Source: Pseudomonadota bacterium
Lineage (GTDB): Bacteria; Campylobacterota; Campylobacteria; Campylobacterales; Sulfurospirillaceae
Direction: 5' to 3'
DNA: 64,000 nt
Assembly (NCBI GenBank): GCA_017860615.1
Contig: JAGDMU010000010.1
Location: forward strand, 62,001-126,000
The notes beneath the pieces were generated by a model. It did no database searches, had not been told where the DNA came from, and saw nothing but the letters and a program-made list of their open reading frames with translations. The position numbers and the translations under genes were made by a program. Shown piece after piece: positions 1 to 7,845 of the stretch. Numbering within the stretch: position 1 is the stretch's first letter; the number at the start of each line of letters is the position of its first letter.

Positions 1-713
1 GGCTTGCAAAGATGTTTGAAGGCATGGAAAAAGTCGAAATTTTTTCGTATGAATGTGATCAAAAAAGACAAGTTCCTACCATCGAAACTGTTTTACATGT
101 AAAGAATCTCTATCCTGAGGCAAAACTTTTTTTGATCGTTGGAAGCGACAGTTTTAAAGCACTTCCCAAATGGAACCGTCACGAAGAACTTTGCTCACTT
201 GTAGAATTTGTTGTAGCGCCTCGTGGAGAATTTACACCGCCCAAAGACTTGAAAATTTTACCAATTAATGTTAATATCAGTTCTTCAAAGCTCCGCTCAT
301 TTTTGGATAGAAGATTTATCCCAAAAGCCATAGAAAATGAAGTGATAGCGTTTTATACAAGGAATCCAATGGATAATAGAATCGAGAGAATCGTAACTGC
401 TTTAAGCGACAAAAAAGCAGAAGATATACAAGTATTTGATATGACAGGTAAAGATTATTTTGTCAACACGGTTGTTATTGCAACGACAATGGGTGAGAGA
501 CACGGACTTTCACTTTTAGATCATCTCAAAACCGAACTCAAAGGTGCTGGAGAGAATTTTCTCAATGTTGACGCCGATGATAACTGGACCGTTATTGATA
601 TGGGAGATGTTTTAATTCACCTTATGACACCTGCTTATCGTGTCAAATATAATTTAGAACTTTTCCTCAAAGAGAGAGAAGATGAGATGAAAAGAGTACG
701 TGGCGTAGAATAA
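1..713 (+). CDS. nadD-rsfS: NadD (5' truncated) fused to ribosome-silencing factor RsfS
   Basis: The frame is open at the left edge, so the NadD N-terminus and its GxFxPxHxGH nucleotide-binding motif lie outside. The first ~119 visible residues are the C-terminal part of nicotinate-nucleotide adenylyltransferase (NAD synthesis): VGSDSFKALPKW, and the ISSSKLRS motif that follows the family ISSTxIR pattern. From the ATG at 369 the same frame continues without a stop into a complete ~114-residue RsfS/DUF143 domain (KAEDIQVFDMTGK, then FVNTVVIATTMGERH), which binds ribosomal protein L14 and blocks subunit joining. An AAGGA lies at 359-363, five bases before that ATG, so RsfS could also be made alone by internal initiation. 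The domain assignment is firm; whether the cell makes a fusion, two proteins or both is open. Confidence 0.88.
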   Translation, partial: LAKMFEGMEKVEIFSYECDQKRQVPTIETVLHVKNLYPEAKLFLIVGSDSFKALPKWNRHEELCSLVEFVVAPRGEFTPPKDLKILPINVNISSSKLRSFLDRRFIPKAIENEVIAFYTRNPMDNRIERIVTALSDKKAEDIQVFDMTGKDYFVNTVVIATTMGERHGLSLLDHLKTELKGAGENFLNVDADDNWTVIDMGDVLIHLMTPAYRVKYNLELFLKEREDEMKRVRGVE

Positions 714-725
714 GTTTATCAATAC

Positions 726-750
726 GCCTTCCTAGGAAAACTAGGAAGGC
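726..750. terminator. Hairpin between convergent nadD-rsfS and peroxidase genes
   Basis: A perfect 10-bp stem (726-735 with 741-750) closes a GAAAA loop. It lies between two convergent genes, so it probably terminates transcription in both directions. There is no clear T-tract. Confidence 0.7.
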
Positions 751-759
751 ATGACCTCA

Positions 760-1788
760 TTAAAGTTTAGCGTCTGGTTTGGGTGTTTTGTCACTGCTCT
801 CTGGAAGCTGTGGATAAACAATCACGGGCTTTCTACCTTTTAATGCTTTCAAGAATGTCTCAATCTTCGTACTCTCAACATCACTGATGCTAATACCTAA
901 TTGCGTACTTCCCATCTCTTTGATCGCATCCTTAAGTGTCCAAATCGCACCGTTATGGAAATACGGCGCAGTCTCTGAGATATTTCGAAGCGTTGGTGTT
1001 TTAACCATGCCATTTTTATCTCCATTAAAATCACCCACTTGTGCAAATTTATATTTACCTGCTACTTGGAATGGCTGCATTGTACCCCCCAGAGCAACAC
1101 CGTTATGACAACCTGCACAGCCTTTGTCAATGAACACTTCAAGCCCCTCTTTCTCTGCTTTAGTAAGTGCATTATCTTTACCATTGAGGAAATCATCAAA
1201 ACGCGATGGCGTGACCAAGGTTTTCTCAAAAATGGCAATCGTAGAAGTGATCTTCTCAAAACTGATTTTGACATTATCACCGTATGCACCTTTAAAAAAT
1301 TCAATATATTCAGGAATAGAATTAATACGCTCTTCAACCAATTTTGGTGGAGCTGCCATCTCAGGTCCTGCTTGCACTGGACCTTGTGCTTGATCTGCTA
1401 AGTGTGGGCTTCTTCCATCCCAAAACTGTGCTTTGAAAAAGGCGGAGTTATACACTGTTGGAGAATTGAGATGATGCGGATTTGCAGTCCAGCCATGCCC
1501 AATAGCAGCACTAATACCATCCGTTCCTCCCGTTGCCAAATTATGACAGGTATTACAACTAATAATAGAACTTTTTGACATACGAGGATCAAAATAGAGT
1601 TTTTTACCTAACTCAACTTTAGCCTCTGTTATTGGATCTTTAGGATCATCAATTAATTTTAAAATTTCCAGTTGGCTTACAGGAATCGCTTCAATACCGT
1701 TTTGCTTCACCTTATCGACCAACGTATTTGCCCCAAGAACAACGGTTGCACTCAGTGCACAAAGACTGATTACCTTAGAAATTTGCAT
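760..1788 (-). CDS. Diheme cytochrome c peroxidase (CcpA/MauG family)
   Basis: A 342-residue exported protein with a signal peptide ending near the LGA at residues 18-20. Two CxxCH haem c sites are visible: CNTCH at 78-82 and CAGCH at 224-228. The DGRSPHLADQAQGP and KTPTLRNISETAPYFHNG segments are typical of bacterial diheme peroxidases. It would reduce hydrogen peroxide in the periplasm with electrons from c-type cytochromes. It is divergent from a PerR-like regulator across 154 bp, which suggests peroxide-responsive control (inference). Length fits the family. MauG-like variants share this fold, but the neighbour favours a peroxidase. Confidence 0.92.
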   Translation of the reverse strand: MQISKVISLCALSATVVLGANTLVDKVKQNGIEAIPVSQLEILKLIDDPKDPITEAKVELGKKLYFDPRMSKSSIISCNTCHNLATGGTDGISAAIGHGWTANPHHLNSPTVYNSAFFKAQFWDGRSPHLADQAQGPVQAGPEMAAPPKLVEERINSIPEYIEFFKGAYGDNVKISFEKITSTIAIFEKTLVTPSRFDDFLNGKDNALTKAEKEGLEVFIDKGCAGCHNGVALGGTMQPFQVAGKYKFAQVGDFNGDKNGMVKTPTLRNISETAPYFHNGAIWTLKDAIKEMGSTQLGISISDVESTKIETFLKALKGRKPVIVYPQLPESSDKTPKPDAKL

Positions 1789-1836
1789 TTCTTCTCCTTT
1801 TTAAGTTTGTGTAAAAATTATATGAATATATATCTT

Positions 1837-1857
1837 AAATAGTAATTAATCTTATTT
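1837..1857. promoter_or_regulatory. Possible PerR/Fur-type operator in divergent promoter region
   Basis: An AT-rich imperfect palindrome (AAATA, a central ATTAAT, then TATTT) sits between the peroxidase and the Fur-family gene. PerR and Fur boxes are AT-rich inverted repeats of similar size. The whole 154-bp spacer is very AT-rich, so chance similarity is likely. Confidence 0.3.
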
Positions 1858-1942
1858 AGAATTATTTATCATTATTTTAAAAAATAAATAGGATAGTTAA
1901 TATCTTATTAAGTTCAGCTCCTATAAAATTTTATATTACATA

Positions 1943-2371
1943 ATGAAGGATAGCATTCAGATGGATCGGTTTAAAGATGTTTTAAAAGCAAGTAACCTCA
2001 AATCAACACATCAAAGGCTTGCTATTTTAGATGCAATCGATCATTTTGGACATGTTGACATTGACACACTTTACGACTCTATTGTTCAGAAATACCCTAC
2101 AATGTCCAAAGCAACGCTTTACCGTAATATCAATGACCTTATCTCTTTTCATATCTTAGAAGAGGTAAAACTTCCACAGCAAAAACAGCAATACGAGATC
2201 AAAAAAGTGCCTCATATTCACCTTTTATGCAGTGAGTGTGGTAATGTTGAGGATATGTTTGTTGAGACAAAACCTCTTTTAGAGACGGTCTCTTCTCAAA
2301 GTGGCTTTCATATTAGTAACAGCTTCATTGTTATGAATGGCATCTGTAAAACTTGCTATCTAAAGCAATAA
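1943..2371 (+). CDS. Fur-family metalloregulator, PerR-like
   Basis: A 142-residue Fur-superfamily repressor. The winged-helix part contains STHQRLAILDAI and MSKATLYRNINDL, the recognition-helix region. The C-terminal part has HIHLLCSECGNVEDM and a terminal CKTC, giving the two CxxC pairs of a structural zinc site as in PerR and Fur. Divergence from a peroxidase gene favours PerR over Fur (inference). The start is uncertain: the ATG at 1943 has no ribosome-binding site, whereas the ATG at 1961 follows an AAGGA by ten bases and would give 136 residues, the length I recall for C. jejuni PerR. The next gene starts one base after the stop. Confidence 0.87.
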   Translation: MKDSIQMDRFKDVLKASNLKSTHQRLAILDAIDHFGHVDIDTLYDSIVQKYPTMSKATLYRNINDLISFHILEEVKLPQQKQQYEIKKVPHIHLLCSECGNVEDMFVETKPLLETVSSQSGFHISNSFIVMNGICKTCYLKQ

Positions 2372-2372
2372 A

Positions 2373-2648
2373 ATGCAAAGAGTAGTACTTTTTTCTAGCA
2401 TAGTTTTTTCACTCAATCTTTTATACGCAACAGAAGGACTATCACCTAATCAAAACATTCTTGCACCAACAAAGAATATTCAACTTGAAGCAGCAATGGC
2501 AGAATGTCTTTCTGGTGCTCCTCAAGAGACACATGGAAAACCGAGTCACTCCTTTGTAGATGAGTGCATGAAAAAAAAAGGTTTTATACCACCTTCTTCT
2601 ACACAAAGCAAGCCACCATTCATGAACTCTATTGTTCCACGCCAATAA
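2373..2648 (+). CDS. Small exported protein of unknown function
   Basis: I do not recognise this 91-residue protein. It has a plausible signal peptide (a hydrophobic run ending at LLYA, residues 16-19) and a mature part with only two cysteines (in MAECLSG and VDECMKKKG), followed by a proline- and serine-rich tail. Its ATG lies one base after the stop of the PerR-like gene, so the two are probably co-transcribed and translationally coupled. The position suggests a periplasmic role tied to peroxide or metal stress, but the sequence alone does not show one. Confidence 0.6.
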   Translation: MQRVVLFSSIVFSLNLLYATEGLSPNQNILAPTKNIQLEAAMAECLSGAPQETHGKPSHSFVDECMKKKGFIPPSSTQSKPPFMNSIVPRQ

Positions 2649-2698
2649 TCAAGTACCATTTTCTCATTCTAAAAATAAATTATTAAGCTCTTCTTTTC

Positions 2699-2718
2699 TA
2701 TACTGATGTGCATATCAG
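2699..2718 (+). promoter_or_regulatory. Promoter with overlapping palindrome upstream of receptor cassette
   Basis: A TATACT -10-like hexamer at 2699-2704 overlaps a 16-bp palindrome at 2703-2718 (CTGAT, GTGCAT, ATCAG) with seven of eight paired positions matching. It would cover the transcription start about 28 bases before the receptor ATG, a classic repressor-operator position. It does not resemble a Fur box. Operator function is inferred. Confidence 0.45.
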
Positions 2719-2745
2719 AAATTATAAGGATTCGTTGGTAAGCAG

Positions 2746-4626
2746 ATGAAAATTATTTTATTGTTTGGGCTATATGTTAGTCTTCTTCTCTCTGATTCTC
2801 TTGATAGCTTATTAAAAGAGTATGAATCGACATCTGACAATTCATTACATACTGTCAATGAAAAAATAGGACATGTCATTATCTATTCCCAAAAAGAGAT
2901 TCGTTTGATGCAATATTCTAAGCTCAACGATATTTTAAAAGAACTCCCTCTCTTCAATGTCAATACTAACCGATTTGGACTTACCAATTATTCCTTGACA
3001 GGTTCCAAAACAACCACCAGTGGCTTTTTTAGATTTTTTATTAACGACCATGAAATTAGTTCAGGATATGATCAATCCACATCCCTATCTTGGGGCGATT
3101 TGCCACTCGATTTTGTCGATCATGTTGAGATATATTATGGAGAGAGTTCGTTTTCATTCGGCAATGAAACAGGTATCTATTTTGTTCGTATTTATACCAA
3201 ATCGCCTATAAAAGAAAACAGCTCCGAACTCAATGCGATGTTTACCTCCAAAGGCTCAAACTCTCAAAGTATCACACACTCTTCTAGCTTTGAAAATGGT
3301 TGGTCTTATCTGATGTTTCTGAATCAAGAAAAAGTCAAGCAAACGGCCGTTTACAAAAATCAAAAGATTAACAGTAACGGTCATAAACAATATCTCTATG
3401 TCGATGCAAACAATGAAACAACAAATATCAATATGGGCTATACGGACGTTTCAAAAAATAATTACACGGGTTATTCTCTTGATGCAATTCCAAGTAGCGG
3501 TAAAAACCTCTCCAAAGATTTCTTTATCGATATAACACACTCTTTCTTGGAAGATAAATCGCTAAAAGCAAATCTCTCTGTCGATATTAACGATCGAAGC
3601 TATGAAGAAGAGAATACGGATGCAGGTTTCTACATCGTCCCGATAGGATTCACTTTCCCTAGACACTTTAACGAAGATTTACGTTTTATCAAAACCAATG
3701 CTTATCTCTCCAAATCAATTAATTTTGAAAACAACGCTTTAATAGCAGCCTTAAACGTTAAAAATAAAACATATGATGTCCAAAACCGTGAGAGCAATCA
3801 AAATAGCGCCATTGGGCAGTACAATACTTTTGATGAAGAGACAACTTCGTCATTGCTCTTACAAGATAACTATAAACTCACCGATACCCTTATTTTAGTG
3901 GCAAATGCAAAACTTGACCACTATACTCGAAGTGGCTATTTAGAAGACACCTCTGAAACACTTTTAAGAGTAGGTGCCATCTATACACCTACAGAAAATT
4001 TTGGTTTCAAAAGCTTTTACACTCAAACGGCACTTGCTCCATCGTTTTACAACATTGATTATGCGGCACAGAGCAATCCAAATCTAAAATCGCAGCAATA
4101 CAATTTTTACACTCTTGAAGCAGTATATACCCAAGGTAACTCTAAATTTGGAGTTACTTTTGATCATGTTGAAATCGAGGATTTTCTCTATCTTACTCCC
4201 ATCGGGTTTATCAATGTTGATCATAAAATCAAAACCGATGGGTTTCTTTTTGACTATGAATATAGCTTTTCGGATCGAGATAAACTTCGTTTAAATTACT
4301 ATACTTCAACGCTCAGCGAAACTATTAACAACGCTACTAAGGGTGGCTATATTAAATATATGGGTGGATACCAAAAGTTTGATTATTTCACCTCACTCAT
4401 TTATCGAAATGGTTACCAATACCTTGATCTTGATATTCCAGACAGTTTCGATGTAAGCCTTGGTCTTACCTACCATGTAACAAAAGATTTGAGTTATAGC
4501 ATTAAAGCGAATAATATTTTAGATAAATCAACAAAATCTCTTTTTTCCGAAGGTATAGGGGGAGCAAATTTTGCTTTAGATGATAACGACAGAAGTGTTA
4601 CTTTCTCTTTTAGGTGGGTATTCTAA
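2746..4626 (+). CDS. TonB-dependent receptor-like outer membrane protein
   Basis: A 626-residue outer membrane barrel with a short signal peptide, a plug-like region (HVIIYSQKEIRLMQY, LNDILKELP, VDHVEIYYGESSF, IYTKSP at residues ~45-165), a long β-strand-rich region and a C-terminal phenylalanine (RWVF), typical of BAM-inserted barrels. The plug departs from ordinary siderophore receptors: the usual RGF and DGVP motifs are replaced by TGSKTTTSG and INDHEIS. I see no N-terminal STN signalling domain and no obvious TonB box. The stop overlaps the next ATG by one base, and that gene overlaps a GGDEF-EAL gene, suggesting a sensor rather than, or besides, an importer. The ligand is unknown. Confidence 0.8.
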   Translation: MKIILLFGLYVSLLLSDSLDSLLKEYESTSDNSLHTVNEKIGHVIIYSQKEIRLMQYSKLNDILKELPLFNVNTNRFGLTNYSLTGSKTTTSGFFRFFINDHEISSGYDQSTSLSWGDLPLDFVDHVEIYYGESSFSFGNETGIYFVRIYTKSPIKENSSELNAMFTSKGSNSQSITHSSSFENGWSYLMFLNQEKVKQTAVYKNQKINSNGHKQYLYVDANNETTNINMGYTDVSKNNYTGYSLDAIPSSGKNLSKDFFIDITHSFLEDKSLKANLSVDINDRSYEEENTDAGFYIVPIGFTFPRHFNEDLRFIKTNAYLSKSINFENNALIAALNVKNKTYDVQNRESNQNSAIGQYNTFDEETTSSLLLQDNYKLTDTLILVANAKLDHYTRSGYLEDTSETLLRVGAIYTPTENFGFKSFYTQTALAPSFYNIDYAAQSNPNLKSQQYNFYTLEAVYTQGNSKFGVTFDHVEIEDFLYLTPIGFINVDHKIKTDGFLFDYEYSFSDRDKLRLNYYTSTLSETINNATKGGYIKYMGGYQKFDYFTSLIYRNGYQYLDLDIPDSFDVSLGLTYHVTKDLSYSIKANNILDKSTKSLFSEGIGGANFALDDNDRSVTFSFRWVF

Positions 4627-5081
4627 TGAGAGTATTCATCCTTCTTCTAACCTTACTAGCTTTTTCATCAGCAGAAAATTATACTTTTCTTGTACAACCC
4701 TATAGTAAAGAAATGGAACTTGAAGCAAAAATTATTGCTGAAATCGCAACCTCTTCTGTACGTGAAAAAATAGAACTTTTTATTCCTCATATGTCAGAGA
4801 TGGAAGAGAAAATCTATTCACGCTACTTCAAATTGAGCTCAAAATGTGAGACAGCAAACTTTGTCTTTGTGAATAAAGCCGTAGAGAATGAAATTTTGTG
4901 TGATAATACCAACAGGCTCTTTTTTACCAATAACTATCGAAAACTACTCTCCGATGAAAAATATTATGGCGCACTCTTTTGGAATAAAAGTAGACCAAAC
5001 ATTGTCTTCATTAAAAAACGACTTGAAAAAAGAGCTATAGAGCTACCTAAAACATTTGATCAATTTATAGAGAATTTTTGA
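4626..5081 (+). CDS. Small periplasmic protein between receptor and GGDEF-EAL protein
   Basis: A 151-residue exported protein with a signal peptide (hydrophobic run ending AFSSA near residue 16). The mature part has two cysteines (SSKCETANF and NEILCDNT), which could form a disulphide, and ends with NIVFIKKRLEKRAIELPK. The start chosen is the ATG at 4626, which overlaps the receptor's stop (TAATG); a GTG at 4614 would lie inside the receptor gene and put charged context before the signal. Its stop overlaps the next ATG (TGATG). No family is recognised. By position it resembles YfiR-type proteins that sit between outer-membrane and cyclase components, but I see no YfiR motifs. Confidence 0.75.
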   Translation: MRVFILLLTLLAFSSAENYTFLVQPYSKEMELEAKIIAEIATSSVREKIELFIPHMSEMEEKIYSRYFKLSSKCETANFVFVNKAVENEILCDNTNRLFFTNNYRKLLSDEKYYGALFWNKSRPNIVFIKKRLEKRAIELPKTFDQFIENF

Positions 5082-7003
5082 TGAGCAACAAACCTTTTTT
5101 TAAAAAACCCCTTTATTTTCTGATTCCTGTTATTGCTATCTCGTCTATTTTAGGGCTTTTGCTACTTTCAACAATCAAATTAGAAGGAAGTATTGAAAAA
5201 AAGATCTTTGAAATTTCGACCTCAGATGTTTTTACAATTATGAATAACAGTGCCACTGCCATTCAATCACTTTTAAAAGAGAGTACAAACTACCCAGAAG
5301 ATATCAAAAAAAATCGTTTACTGCAACATAAAATTGAAGAGAATTTAAAAGTTCTCATTACGCCCAATATTAAGTACGCGTACCTTTTATACAGAGATGA
5401 GAGAGGTGTATTTCGATTTTTAGCAGATGCATCCAAACAGGAAGAAAAAGCCTTGATAGATCAGAAATTTGATGTTGAAAGCCCAGAATGGCTATCACTC
5501 TATGGAGAGAAAAAAGCCTTGATGATTCAGCATACGCTTCTCCACCAACTCTCAATGAGCTATCTTATTCCTATTATGTATCACGACAAAATTGAACTCA
5601 TTTTAGCCATTGATTTTTCCATACAGAAAATTGAAGAGATTAATCACATTATTCACCTTATGCAAAATGGTATCTTAGCCGTGATGATTGTTGTTCTTAT
5701 CATTTTGCTCTTCACCATTATCCAGTCCATTCGATTTAGAGCCGTTAAAAAAACTGCCTTTATTGATAAACTTACCAATGTTTATAACCGCAATTATCTA
5801 CAAAAATATGAAGATTTTATCAATCTCAATGATTTCATTTTAGCCACATTAGATATTGACTATTTTAAAAAGGTTAATGATACTTATGGACATGATGTCG
5901 GTGATAAAATTTTAAAACAAGTTGCCAATACGCTCTTACTTACGATCAGAAATAAAGATGACATTATTATCCGATATGGTGGTGAAGAGTTTCTCATTTT
6001 AATCAAAACGCAACGAGATGGACATTTGAATGCACTTAATGTCATTGAAAGAATTTTTCGTAATATCCAAGAACACCCTTTTGCTATTTCTAACAATGAA
6101 ACTATCAATATTACTGTCTCAATTGGCGTAAATTTAGTTCCACACAAGTCAAGAACATTTTCTGAAGCTTTCAAACTAGCCGATATTGCGCTTTACAATG
6201 CGAAAAATAAAGGTAGAAATACTATCGAACTTTATGATGAAAATGAAAATATTCATAATACGTTCCTCTCACTTAACGAGATAAAAGAGGCTATAGAAGA
6301 GCATAGAATTCTCTGCTATTACCAAAAGATTGTCGATACTCAAACACAAGAGCTATCGTATTATGAAGCGTTGTTGCGCATTATTGATAAAAATGGAACG
6401 ATTATTACTCCCGATAAAATCCTTCCTACCATTAAAGGTACTTTTATCTTACGAAATATCACAAAAGAAGTGTTAGGTATTTGTTATGAACAACTTATCA
6501 AAAACCCTCTTATGTCAATTAACGTCAATTTGAATCCACATGATATTATTGATGAAACCATTCTAACACTTTTGAAAAATTATGCTAGTGAACCCACTAT
6601 TGCTCCAAGATTGGGACTTGAAATTGTCGAAAGTGAAGACATCGCTCATCGTGATGATGCAAAGAATAATCTCTTAGAACTTAAAAGTCTAGGATACAAA
6701 ATATTTATTGATGATTTTGGAAGTGGTTATTCTAATTTTATCTATCTCACTGAAATAAAAACAGATTATATTAAAATTGACGGTACTATCATTCAAAAGA
6801 TTTTGGAAGATAAAATCTCATTTTTACTGGTTAAAAACATTGTTACATTTGCCAAAGAAGCTCATATCAAAGTCGTTGCTGAATATGTGAGCAATGAACA
6901 GATTTATGACAAAATAAAATCCTTAGGAATTGAGTATTGCCAAGGTGTATTTTTCTCTACCGCGTCAGCTCTTCAAAACCATGATGAAGATAAATTGAGT
7001 TAA
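5081..7003 (+). CDS. Membrane GGDEF-EAL protein (c-di-GMP synthesis/breakdown)
   Basis: A 640-residue inner membrane signalling protein: TM helix ~10-31, a periplasmic sensor region of ~165 residues, TM helix ~197-217, GGDEF domain with intact GGEEF at ~300-304, then a full EAL domain (EALLR at ~429, SINVNLNP, GLEIVES, IDDFGSGYSN, DYIKIDG, VVAEYVS, YCQGVFF). The catalytic acids of both domains appear present, so it may act as a switchable cyclase or phosphodiesterase. An RxxD stretch lies one residue out of register for a canonical inhibitory site. The start is the ATG overlapping the preceding stop. It presumably receives a signal from the two upstream genes (inference). Confidence 0.9.
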   Translation: MSNKPFFKKPLYFLIPVIAISSILGLLLLSTIKLEGSIEKKIFEISTSDVFTIMNNSATAIQSLLKESTNYPEDIKKNRLLQHKIEENLKVLITPNIKYAYLLYRDERGVFRFLADASKQEEKALIDQKFDVESPEWLSLYGEKKALMIQHTLLHQLSMSYLIPIMYHDKIELILAIDFSIQKIEEINHIIHLMQNGILAVMIVVLIILLFTIIQSIRFRAVKKTAFIDKLTNVYNRNYLQKYEDFINLNDFILATLDIDYFKKVNDTYGHDVGDKILKQVANTLLLTIRNKDDIIIRYGGEEFLILIKTQRDGHLNALNVIERIFRNIQEHPFAISNNETINITVSIGVNLVPHKSRTFSEAFKLADIALYNAKNKGRNTIELYDENENIHNTFLSLNEIKEAIEEHRILCYYQKIVDTQTQELSYYEALLRIIDKNGTIITPDKILPTIKGTFILRNITKEVLGICYEQLIKNPLMSINVNLNPHDIIDETILTLLKNYASEPTIAPRLGLEIVESEDIAHRDDAKNNLLELKSLGYKIFIDDFGSGYSNFIYLTEIKTDYIKIDGTIIQKILEDKISFLLVKNIVTFAKEAHIKVVAEYVSNEQIYDKIKSLGIEYCQGVFFSTASALQNHDEDKLS

Positions 7004-7842
7004 AACCAAGGTGTAGCATCGATCTCTTTTTCCAATCTTCTCTCCATAGTATCTTCTAGCCTATGTAAAAAATCAAAGCCACTACGGCGTTCAACTTCAT
7101 CAATACTGACAAGATACTTTTCCATACGATCATTCGCTTTAGCATTTTGCGGCACAATAACAGCCAATGTTTTAAGGGTACCATTAGCTTCTACACCAAC
7201 ATAGATTTTATAAAAAGCATCAGGAATTTCCACAAAATAGGAACTTTTTAGGCGTGTTGTTTTCTCATCAAACAATGGACCTGTATAAACCCATACCTCT
7301 TTAAATTTTGGTGCGAAAGAATCAAGTTCCATCTCTTCCAAACGTTGCCAGAGCTTTTGATTTAAGGAAGGCTTTTGAGGCGTAATATTGGTCATCAAAA
7401 AAGTCTCAACCTGTGCTTGTTTCCCATAGAGAAGTGAAATAGCATGATTGGGAGCCATATGTCCTCTGTCGTATCCACTATTCGTATAATCACTTGAAGT
7501 AATAAGGCCTAAATTACGCCAATCTGCACTAAAGCTTTCTGGTCGTTTTAAATGTGGTGTATTTTCACTCAGTGATGTTAATTTATAGACAACCCACAGA
7601 GGGTTACCTTTAATATCAGAATAACCTACCATATAAGCGTTATTTCTAAATATCCGTGTATATGTTTGCATTGAGTTATAAGTTGCTTTAGGGATGCCCT
7701 CAAAAACCATTGCTTCACGTGCAATGAACAACTCATATGAATAGGAAAGCCCTCCTAAAAGAAGGGCTAATAAGAATACTTTTGGATTTCTTACTAAAAG
7801 TGTTACGATAGAGGTAATGAGGTACGATCTTCTCACGATCAC
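7000..7842 (-). CDS. DNA/RNA non-specific endonuclease (NUC1/EndA type), membrane-anchored or secreted
   Basis: A 280-residue ββα-Me nuclease. The catalytic motif DRGHMAPNHA (residues ~124-133) contains the conserved histidine, and a downstream asparagine (MTNITPQ) is the expected metal ligand. A hydrophobic segment at ~residues 20-38 acts as signal peptide or anchor, so the enzyme works outside the cytoplasm, where it could degrade DNA for nutrients or modulate uptake. It begins with GTG three bases after the argS stop, so it is likely expressed from the argS operon. Its 3' end overlaps the convergent GGDEF-EAL gene by four bases. Confidence 0.87.
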   Translation of the reverse strand: MIVRRSYLITSIVTLLVRNPKVFLLALLLGGLSYSYELFIAREAMVFEGIPKATYNSMQTYTRIFRNNAYMVGYSDIKGNPLWVVYKLTSLSENTPHLKRPESFSADWRNLGLITSSDYTNSGYDRGHMAPNHAISLLYGKQAQVETFLMTNITPQKPSLNQKLWQRLEEMELDSFAPKFKEVWVYTGPLFDEKTTRLKSSYFVEIPDAFYKIYVGVEANGTLKTLAVIVPQNAKANDRMEKYLVSIDEVERRSGFDFLHRLEDTMERRLEKEIDATPWF

Positions 7843-7845
7843 ACT

